A stretch of DNA of 27,017 nucleotides from an uncultured Olsenella sp. (GTDB lineage Bacteria; Actinomycetota; Coriobacteriia; Coriobacteriales; Atopobiaceae), in contig CAMXZR010000013.1 of NCBI GenBank assembly GCA_947253595.1, positions 1 through 27,017 of the forward strand, written 5' to 3'. Below the pieces are notes generated by a model. It made no database searches. It had not been told where the DNA came from and saw nothing but the letters and a program-made list of their open reading frames with translations. Within the stretch, counting starts at the first letter, position 1, and every line of letters starts with the position of its first letter. Positions 4,771 through 10,122 of this stretch are shown here, in pieces. The translations under genes and the position numbers were made by a program.

Positions 4771-5799
4771 GTGCCAGACACGCTTGAGATGACTGAGGCC
4801 GAGCTTGCGACCGTGGATAGGCTTCTCGGCAAGTCCCGGGAGGCCTTCGTGCTCGCCGTCGAGCTGTACAACAGACCAAGCATCCGATACAGGGTGGAGG
4901 GATTCGCCTTCTTCGTGTGCAACGCGTGGGAGCTCATGATCAAGGCAAAAATCATCAAGGACCGTGGCGGGCAGGCAGTCTTCTACAAGGACAACCCTGA
5001 CCGGACGCTCAGCATGGAGCGCTGCATGGACCTCGTCCTGACTAACGACAAGGACCCGCTCAAAAGGAACCTGAAGGACATAGTCCGCCTACGAAACGAG
5101 GGGACGCACTTCATCGTCGAGGAGCACGAGCAGATATACGTAGGTCTTTTCCAGGCCTGCGTCAGGAACTATGACGACAAGCTCTTCGAGTGGCACGGGA
5201 TGAGAATCTCGGACAGCGTGCCCCAGCACTTCCTGACGCTCTCCATGTCCGCGAGCCCCGTCTCGCCTGAAATAATCCGCGCGAAGTATTCTCCGGAAAT
5301 TGCCGAGAGATTCCTCTTCGACGAGTCTGCGATTGAGCAGGAGGAGTCGATCCAGGGAAACCAGAGGTATTCGTTCGTCATGCGTACCGAAGTGGCGATT
5401 GTGAAGAATCCAAAGAAGGCCGACTTCACCGTTGCGGTCGACAACTCGTCCGACAGGACCATGAGAACGGCGAAGGTCTTCCAGGACCCTCATAATACGC
5501 ACCCGCTATCGACCAGGACGCTCATAGAGCACGTGAATAAACGTCTTGACAAGGCCGGGATACGGCTTACGTCGAACGGCAAGGAGAAGAGCTTCACCAC
5601 GAACGACTGGAAGCTTTTCATGAACTTCTACGACCTGAAGCACGACCTCGGCTACTCCTACGGGCACCAAATAGGAAGCCAGGTTCAATACACGTATTCG
5701 ATGCGAACCGTGGATATGATCGTCAGTCGGATAAAAGAAAACCCCTCCAGCATCATCGACGACCTGAAGGGGAGACTGAGAAAAAACGAGAGAGGCTGA
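4771..5799 (+). CDS. DUF3644 family protein, 342 aa
   Basis: The N-terminal part, with SREAFVLAVELYNRPSIRYR, VEGFAFFVCNAWELMIKAKI and IVRLRNEGTHF, matches the DUF3644 family as I know it. This domain recurs in mobile elements and defence-rich loci, but its biochemical activity is unknown to me. The C-terminal 200 residues are charged, with a DLKHDLGYSYGHQIGSQ segment near the end. No membrane helix or signal peptide is seen. The start codon is GTG at 4771 with GGGGAG about eleven bases upstream; an in-frame ATG at 4789 has no better signal. It follows dinD by about 90 bases in the same direction and is probably lysogenic cargo. A phage-exclusion role is an inference from context only. Confidence 0.7.
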   Translation: MPDTLEMTEAELATVDRLLGKSREAFVLAVELYNRPSIRYRVEGFAFFVCNAWELMIKAKIIKDRGGQAVFYKDNPDRTLSMERCMDLVLTNDKDPLKRNLKDIVRLRNEGTHFIVEEHEQIYVGLFQACVRNYDDKLFEWHGMRISDSVPQHFLTLSMSASPVSPEIIRAKYSPEIAERFLFDESAIEQEESIQGNQRYSFVMRTEVAIVKNPKKADFTVAVDNSSDRTMRTAKVFQDPHNTHPLSTRTLIEHVNKRLDKAGIRLTSNGKEKSFTTNDWKLFMNFYDLKHDLGYSYGHQIGSQVQYTYSMRTVDMIVSRIKENPSSIIDDLKGRLRKNERG

Positions 5800-5996
5800 C
5801 CCCAGGGGCAAAGGATTCTAAGTCTCTCGACCTACTCCCATTCGGGAACCCAGCCTTATCCATCACGAGTCGCCTCTCGGTTCACAGAATAGCCGAACCT
5901 GCGGCGAAAAGCGAGACTCACACACAATCGCCCCCGCACGAAGGTCTTGGCGGACGGGTGGCCAGCATGAGAGTCGTCCGTTGGGAGGGACCAGGC

Positions 5997-7160
5997 ATGT
6001 CGATCTCGAGGCGCACGCTGAAGAGCGGCAGGGTCGTGTACGACGTCCAGGAGTACGTGGGGTTCACGCTGGACGGGCGCCGCGACCGCAAGAAGATCAC
6101 GTGCCAGACCATGCGCGAGGCGCGGGTGGAGCAGGCGAAGCTCGTGGCCCTCAGGGACGCGCGACGCAACCGCTCCGGCCGCTGCACGCTCTCCGACTAC
6201 GTCGACATGTGGTGGTGGCCGTCGACGTCGTCGCTTGCCGCCAGCACGCGCGACACCTACGAGAAGGAGCTGCGCCTGAGGCTGCGCCCCGCGCTCGGCA
6301 ACATGGACGTGCGCGACATAGGGCGCCCCGCCATCCAGCGCATGGTCAGGTCCTGCAAGACCAAGAGGGTGGCGGAGAAGGCGCTGGGAACGCTGAAGGC
6401 GATCCTCAACCAGGCGATGGGCGACGGGCTGATCCAGTCGAACCCCGCGCGCGCCGCCTACGACATGCCGGGTCCCGGCCGTCCGCGCGACAACGGCGTC
6501 GTGGTCACCACGTTCGACGCCATGAGGCCGCTGCTGTCGGCGCTGGAGGGGTACTCGGAGGTCGACGGCGGGTTCTGCCGCCTGCTCGGGGCGCTCGGGC
6601 TCCTGATGGGGCTCAGGCCGGAGGAGCGCTACGGACTAGACTGGGTCGACATCGACCTCAGGGGCCGCTCCTGCCACGTCGGGAGGGCCTACCTCTCGGT
6701 GTCGGCGAGGGAGGGCGGGCACGACCTCAAGGCGCCCAAGACGGCGCTCTCCGAGCGCGTTGTCCCCATCCCCGCCGACCTGTGCGCCCTCCTGTCGCGC
6801 GAGAGGTCGAGGGGAGGCGTCGTGCGCGTGGGACCCGTCCTCACGGGCGGCAGGGGCCAGCGCGTCCCCCCAGCCACGGCGCGTCGGCGCTGGAAGACGT
6901 TCCTCGCGTGGTGCGACTCACAAAAAATGAACGTCCCCCACGTCACCATCGAGAACTGCCGCCACAGCTTCGCGACCTCGTACCTCCACGCGGGCGGGAA
7001 CGTGGAGGACCTTTCGAGGATCCTCGGGCACTCGAACATCTCAACGACGTTCAGGCGCTACGTGAGGCCGGGGGCCGACGACCTCGCACGCGGCGTCGAG
7101 GAGCACGTGCCGCCCATGCTCTCGGGGTCATCGGATGGGGGCCGCGTGGCCCACAGTTAG
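5997..7160 (+). CDS. int: Tyrosine-type integrase, 387 aa
   Basis: An N-terminal arm-binding domain (RTLKSGRVVYDVQEYVGFTL) is followed by a SAM-like core-binding domain (about residues 60-150) and the catalytic domain. Visible catalytic elements are Arg in GLRPEERYGLDW, Lys in HDLKAPKTALSER, Arg in ENCRHSFATSYLH, His in ILGHSNIS, and Tyr in TTFRRYVRP. The first His of the usual HxxR box is Glu (ENCR). I chose ATG 5997 because GGGAGGG lies eight bases upstream; a GTG at 5958 is possible but lacks this. The gene ends 40 bases before a tRNA-Ser 3' fragment, the classic position next to the attachment site. It catalyses integration and, with the excisionase-like protein, excision. Confidence 0.93.
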   Translation: MSISRRTLKSGRVVYDVQEYVGFTLDGRRDRKKITCQTMREARVEQAKLVALRDARRNRSGRCTLSDYVDMWWWPSTSSLAASTRDTYEKELRLRLRPALGNMDVRDIGRPAIQRMVRSCKTKRVAEKALGTLKAILNQAMGDGLIQSNPARAAYDMPGPGRPRDNGVVVTTFDAMRPLLSALEGYSEVDGGFCRLLGALGLLMGLRPEERYGLDWVDIDLRGRSCHVGRAYLSVSAREGGHDLKAPKTALSERVVPIPADLCALLSRERSRGGVVRVGPVLTGGRGQRVPPATARRRWKTFLAWCDSQKMNVPHVTIENCRHSFATSYLHAGGNVEDLSRILGHSNISTTFRRYVRPGADDLARGVEEHVPPMLSGSSDGGRVAHS

Positions 7161-7200
7161 CCCATGCACAAGCAAACCGGCAGTTAGAGTGCTATTTGTC

Positions 7201-7229
7201 GTGGGGTTCGAATCCCCAGCTCTCCGCCA
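7201..7229 (+). other. attR: 3' fragment of a tRNA-Ser gene
   Basis: The 29 bases contain a T-arm (TGGGG, TTCGAAT, CCCCA), the acceptor 3' strand GCTCTCC, discriminator G and CCA. There is no anticodon or D-arm upstream; the sequence before 7200 does not fold as tRNA. An acceptor ending CTCTCCGCCA is typical of tRNA-Ser. A 3' tRNA fragment next to an integrase gene is the standard outcome of integration into a tRNA gene. The intact tRNA should lie at the other end of the element, beyond base 1. Confidence 0.8.
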
Positions 7230-7237
7230 GAACTTGC

Positions 7238-7269
7238 AGCCCGGAACGCATCGCGTCCCGGGCTTTTTT
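7238..7269 (+). terminator. Terminator stranded behind the tRNA-Ser fragment
   Basis: AGCCCGG (7238-7244) pairs with CCGGGCT (7258-7264), with an inner ACGC/GCGT stem, followed by TTTTTT. It lies nine bases after the CCA and would be the terminator of the original tRNA-Ser gene before integration. It now closes transcription coming from the integrase side. Confidence 0.85.
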
Positions 7270-7371
7270 GTTCGGATTTCCGCGCCCAGGGGCCTCTCTC
7301 GGAGTTAGATTTAATTTTCCTACATCTACCAGGAAATTCATCCTTTCATCTAAAAATATCGAAATTCTCGC

Positions 7372-7400
7372 TTGACTCGTGGGGATGAGGGTGGCATTCT
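7372..7400 (+). promoter_or_regulatory. Probable promoter of tRNA-Arg(ACG)
   Basis: TTGACT (7372-7377), 17 bases, CATTCT (7395-7400), with the mature tRNA starting 13 bases downstream. The -10 is only a partial match. Confidence 0.5.
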
Positions 7401-7412
7401 ATTTTCTGCAAC

Positions 7413-7489
7413 GCGGCGTTACCTCAGCTGGATAGAGGGTCTGACTACGAATCAGAACGTCACAGGTTCGAATCCTGTACGCCGCACCA
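7413..7489 (+). tRNA. tRNA-Arg(ACG)
   Basis: A complete cloverleaf is visible. Acceptor GCGGCGT pairs with ACGCCGC; the D-stem is CCTC/GAGG. The anticodon stem TCTGA/TCAGA holds the loop CTACGAA with anticodon ACG. The T-arm is ACAGG-TTCGAAT-CCTGT, then discriminator A and an encoded CCA. The first anticodon base is expected to be edited to inosine to read CGN codons. Confidence 0.97.
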
Positions 7490-7496
7490 CTGAATG

Positions 7497-7528
7497 CAAA
7501 GCCACCTGCTCAGGCAGGTGGCTTTTTT
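7497..7528 (+). terminator. Rho-independent terminator of tRNA-Arg(ACG)
   Basis: GCCACCTGC-TCAG-GCAGGTGGC is a perfect 9-bp stem at 7501-7522 followed by TTTTTT, with A's upstream that extend the stem. Confidence 0.95.
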
Positions 7529-7567
7529 CATGCGGACTCGAGGCCAACAGAGCGAACCCGGTCCCTT

Positions 7568-7957
7568 CTATGCGCCGAAGACCATGTCGAGCTCCTCCCT
7601 GCTGGGACGGAAGACCACATAGCCCGACCGCTGCGCCTCGTAGGCGTAGGGCAGGCCCAGCCTGTCCATGTCATCCTCCAGGTCGAGCAGGCAACGTCCC
7701 TCCCCGAAGTAGCGCGCGAGGCCCAGTTCGATGTCCTGGCTCCTCTCGCAGCCCAGGAGCTCTGCAAGCCGGTCCGCATGGCTCTCCTTCACCAGGACCC
7801 TGTGCCTGTGGGAGGGCAGGCCATAGACCACGTTCGTTGCCGGACCCACGCTACGTTCCGATATCGCAATCTGACCCGCTGACTCTTCGAACAGCTGGAG
7901 ACGTTCCTCCTGGCCCTCGCACGCGCCGCAAAGCATCGTCCTTCTCGTCCCACGCAT
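7568..7957 (-). CDS. Hypothetical protein, 129 aa, behind a large palindromic operator
   Basis: No family is recognised. The protein starts MRGTRRTMLCGACEGQEERL, with a CxxC pair at residues 10-13, and is otherwise acidic and soluble, ending ELDMVFGA. A conserved-looking central segment reads VVYGLPSHRHRVLVKESHAD. The ATG at 7957 is supported by GAGGAGGG upstream. Its promoter region carries TACAAT as a -10, inside or next to a perfect 40-bp palindrome whose centre, GAACATATGTTC, fits the Gram-positive LexA box. It stands alone between tRNA-Arg and serS, so it is probably a single-gene transcription unit. Damage-inducible or autoregulated expression is inferred from the operator only. Confidence 0.65.
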   Translation of the reverse strand: MRGTRRTMLCGACEGQEERLQLFEESAGQIAISERSVGPATNVVYGLPSHRHRVLVKESHADRLAELLGCERSQDIELGLARYFGEGRCLLDLEDDMDRLGLPYAYEAQRSGYVVFRPSREELDMVFGA

Positions 7958-7988
7958 CCCTCTCTCCCTCCTCTTCTGTTACCCCATT

Positions 7989-8028
7989 GTATCAGAAAAA
8001 CAGAACATATGTTCTGTTTTTCTGATAC
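7989..8028. promoter_or_regulatory. Perfect 40-bp palindrome with a LexA-box-like core
   Basis: The left arm GTATCAGAAAAACAGAACAT and the right arm are exact reverse complements with no spacer. The centre AGAACATATGTTCT matches the GAAC-N4-GTTC pattern of Gram-positive LexA sites. On the minus strand TACAAT (a good -10) overlaps the palindrome's edge, so bound protein would cover the promoter of the 7957 gene. Confidence 0.75.
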
Positions 8029-8040
8029 TGAGGGTTTTCT

Positions 8041-8073
8041 CATGAGAAAGGAGGCGCCCCGAAGGACGCCTCC
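8041..8073 (-). terminator. Terminator of serS
   Basis: On the minus strand GGAGGCG and CGCCTCC pair around a ten-base loop (8050-8073), followed by TTTCTC. It begins 33 bases after the serS stop. Confidence 0.75.
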
Positions 8074-8106
8074 AATCGCACGAGTACCGCTCGCGAAGCG
8101 TCGAGG

Positions 8107-9393
8107 CTAGACCTCGGGCCTTATGACCTCGACACCGCCCATGTAGGGCACGAGCGCCTCAGGGATGCCGATGCTGCCATCTGCGTTCTGATAGTTCTCC
8201 ATAATCGCCGCCATGGTCCGGCCGACCGCAAGTCCGGAGCCGTTGAGGGTGTGCACGTAGCGGGTGCCCTTGAACTCGGAGGGGTCACGGTAGCGGATGT
8301 TGGCGCGGCGCGCCTGGAAGTCCCAGCAGTTGGAGCAGGAGGATATCTCCTTGTAGTTGTCGTAGCTGGGCAGCCAGACCTCGATGTCGTAGCACTTGCG
8401 CGCGCTGAAGCCGATGTCGCCGGTGCAGAGCGTAACCACGTGGTAAGGAAGACCCAGGGTCTGGAGGCAAAGCTCGGCCTCGGCCACCATGCTCTCGAGC
8501 TGGTTCATGGAGTCCTCGGGCCTGGCGAACTTGACCATCTCGACCTTGTCGAACTCGTGGACGCGGATGATGCCGCGGGTGTCGCGACCGGCGGAGCCCG
8601 CCTCCTCGCGGAAGCAGGGAGTAAAGGCCGTGTAGAGCAGGGGCAGCTGGCTTGCGTCGAGCACCTCGTCGCGGTGGATGTTGGTGAGCTGGACCTCGGC
8701 CGTGGGAATCAGGTAGAGGTCGGGACGCACGTGATAGAGGTCCTCGTCGAACTTGGGCAGCTGCCCCGTGCCGAAGAGCGAGTCGTGGTTGGTGATGACG
8801 GGGGGCCACCACTCCTTGAACCCTGCCCTGTTGTGCATGTCGATGAAGAAGTTGATCAGGGCGCGCTCCATGCGGGCGCCCATGCCGCCCAGGAGGTAGA
8901 AGCGGGTGCCGGCGAGCTTGACGCCGCGGTCGAAGTCGATCATGCCGGTGGAGGGACCAAGGTCCCAGTGCGCCTTGGGCTCGAAATCGAACTCGCGGGG
9001 GGTGCCCCAGCGACGGACCTCGGGATTGTCGGAGTCGTCCTTGCCGTAGGGGACGCTGGGGTCGGGGACGTTGGGAATGGCCGCGACAAGGTCGAGGAGC
9101 TCCTTGTCCAGGGCACCCCGGCGCTCATCGAGTTCGGCGATGCGGCTCTTGCCTGCGGCGACCTTGGCCTTCGCGGCCTCCGCCTCCTCGCCCTTGCCCT
9201 CGCGCATGAGCTGGCCGATCTGCTTAGAGGCAGCGTTGCGCTCGGCCTGCAGCGCCTCGACCTCCACGATGGTCCGACGGCGCTCGTCGTCCAGCTCGAA
9301 GAAGCGCCGGCGGTTCCAGTGGGCGTTCTGCCTGGACTCGCAGGCCTTATCGATGGCGTCGGGATTCTCCCTGACGAACTTGATGTCGAGCAT
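8107..9393 (-). CDS. serS: Seryl-tRNA synthetase, 428 aa
   Basis: This enzyme activates serine with ATP and charges tRNA-Ser. The N-terminal long coiled-coil arm is visible (MLDIKFVRENPDAIDKACE through a Glu/Lys/Ala-rich stretch to about residue 105). Class II motif 2 appears as FREEAGSAGRDTRGIIRVHEF near residues 261-281, and motif 3 as GSGLAVGRTMAAIMEN near residue 382. Length is normal for the family. The ATG at 9393 is preceded by GAGGGG; the open frame extends further upstream but without similarity. The leader of roughly 75 bases can form alternative GC hairpins, but no T-box is present. The gene is divergent from a small membrane protein. Confidence 0.97.
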   Translation of the reverse strand: MLDIKFVRENPDAIDKACESRQNAHWNRRRFFELDDERRRTIVEVEALQAERNAASKQIGQLMREGKGEEAEAAKAKVAAGKSRIAELDERRGALDKELLDLVAAIPNVPDPSVPYGKDDSDNPEVRRWGTPREFDFEPKAHWDLGPSTGMIDFDRGVKLAGTRFYLLGGMGARMERALINFFIDMHNRAGFKEWWPPVITNHDSLFGTGQLPKFDEDLYHVRPDLYLIPTAEVQLTNIHRDEVLDASQLPLLYTAFTPCFREEAGSAGRDTRGIIRVHEFDKVEMVKFARPEDSMNQLESMVAEAELCLQTLGLPYHVVTLCTGDIGFSARKCYDIEVWLPSYDNYKEISSCSNCWDFQARRANIRYRDPSEFKGTRYVHTLNGSGLAVGRTMAAIMENYQNADGSIGIPEALVPYMGGVEVIRPEV

Positions 9394-9432
9394 TTCGTTC
9401 CCCTCATGATCTGGATTCTTACGAGCCCGGGC

Positions 9433-9450
9433 CCAGGACCCGGCTCCTGG
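9433..9450 (-). other. GC hairpin in the serS leader
   Basis: CCAGGA and TCCTGG pair around CCCGGC. A competing stem uses GAGCC(C)GGG at 9423-9431 with CCCGGCTC at 9439-9446, so the two folds are mutually exclusive. No T-tract follows either. Function is unknown. Confidence 0.4.
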
Positions 9451-9471
9451 TGCAGGGTCGCGCACGTATCG

Positions 9472-9485
9472 CAAGTATATACTTG
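9472..9485. promoter_or_regulatory. 14-bp palindrome with -10 hexamers on both strands
   Basis: CAAGTATATACTTG is a perfect palindrome, giving TATACT on each strand. On the minus strand it would serve as the serS -10. The -35 regions are weak on both sides. A short bidirectional promoter between serS and the 9546 gene is inferred. Confidence 0.45.
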
Positions 9486-9545
9486 TGCTGCTTTTGAACG
9501 AGCGCGCGGCATGCCTGGCCGCGCCCGCTATAGAAAGGGCACGTC

Positions 9546-9755
9546 ATGGACTTCTTCAGCTGGCTCTTCGGGACGCGTCCCGGCGTGATGGCCCTCATCC
9601 TGGGTGGCATCGTCCTCTTCCTCGTCATCTCCATCGTGCTCGAACGCCGCACGCGCGCCCTGTACAAGAACCACAAGAAGTCTGAGGGCGACTGGGATCT
9701 CTTCGACGATGACGACTCCGAGAGCGGATGGAGCGACTCCGACGACGACAAGTAG
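9546..9755 (+). CDS. Small single-pass membrane protein with acidic tail, 69 aa
   Basis: Residues about 12-33 (RPGVMALILGGIVLFLVISIVL) form one membrane helix, followed by a basic segment (ERRTRALYKNHKKSEG) and a strongly acidic tail (DLFDDDDSESGWSDSDDDK). The basic segment after the helix suggests a cytoplasmic C-terminus. AAAGGG lies seven bases upstream of the ATG. It is divergent from serS and followed by a GC hairpin. No family name is known to me; it looks like a lineage-specific conserved protein. Confidence 0.75.
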   Translation: MDFFSWLFGTRPGVMALILGGIVLFLVISIVLERRTRALYKNHKKSEGDWDLFDDDDSESGWSDSDDDK

Positions 9756-9780
9756 CCAGACAACGGCAGCGGGAGGCTCT

Positions 9781-9807
9781 GGGGGCGAGGCGCGGCGCCC
9801 CCCTCTT
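9781..9807 (+). terminator. Possible terminator of the 69-aa gene
   Basis: GGGGGCG (9781-9787) and CGCCCCC (9796-9802) pair around an eight-base loop, followed by the weak pyrimidine run CTCTTG. Confidence 0.45.
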
Positions 9808-9846
9808 GTGCCGTGGGAGCACCATACGGTCGCAGTGCGCGGGCAC

Positions 9847-9872
9847 AAAAAAGCCCCGACTGAAGTCGGGGC
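9847..9872 (-). terminator. Terminator of tRNA-Leu(CAG)
   Basis: On the minus strand GCCCCGACT and AGTCGGGGC form a 9-bp stem with a two-base loop, followed by TTTTTT. It starts about ten bases after the tRNA 3' end. Confidence 0.92.
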
Positions 9873-9882
9873 CAAGCATTCA

Positions 9883-9969
9883 TGGTGCGGGCGAAAGGAC
9901 TTGAACCTTCATGAGATTGCTCTCATACGGACCTGAACCGTACGCGTCTGCCAATTCCGCCACGCCCGC
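9883..9969 (-). tRNA. tRNA-Leu(CAG)
   Basis: Acceptor GCGGGCG pairs with CGCCCGC, followed by discriminator A and an encoded CCA. The anticodon stem TACGG/CCGTA holds loop TTCAGGT with anticodon CAG. A long variable arm is present (GAGAGCAATCTC), as expected for class II tRNA-Leu. The length of 87 bases fits. Confidence 0.97.
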
Positions 9970-9979
9970 GTAGGCATGC

Positions 9980-10009
9980 ATTCTACTACCACCCCCTGGC
10001 GACGCGCAA
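9980..10009 (-). promoter_or_regulatory. Promoter of tRNA-Leu(CAG)
   Basis: On the minus strand TTGCGC (10004-10009), 18 bases, TAGAAT (9980-9985). The mature tRNA begins about eleven bases downstream of the -10. Confidence 0.65.
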
Positions 10010-10036
10010 CAGAAAATCGTCAGCGTTAGGCAAAAG

Positions 10037-10066
10037 CTGTCACCACCTCGGGCGGGGCGCTAGAAT
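10037..10066 (+). promoter_or_regulatory. Probable promoter of the kinase and cell-wall operon
   Basis: CTGTCA (10037-10042), 18 bases, TAGAAT (10061-10066). The leader to the first start codon would be about 50 bases. The same TAGAAT hexamer is used by the neighbouring tRNA promoters. Confidence 0.55.
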
Positions 10067-10122
10067 GGTTGGACACGGATGGCTCTTGAGCACAGCAGCT
10101 GAAACGAAACGAGACCCGAGCC

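Noticed and set aside
5800..5996. Regulatory element or small gene between DUF3644 and the integrase
   Set aside because: Only a GGTTC/GAACC inverted repeat with a ten-base spacer is visible; no promoter, terminator or ORF can be supported.
5981..7375. A 464-residue frame overlapping the integrase
   Set aside because: It is the +1 shadow of the integrase in GC-rich DNA and lacks domains; the catalytic residues are all in the other frame.
9394..9545. T-box riboswitch upstream of serS
   Set aside because: The leader is about 75 bases, too short, and shows no T-box sequence or specifier loop.
8251..9588. A 445-residue rightward frame across serS
   Set aside because: It is antisense to a full-length serS with all class II motifs, and reads as Val/Gly/Leu-rich shadow sequence.
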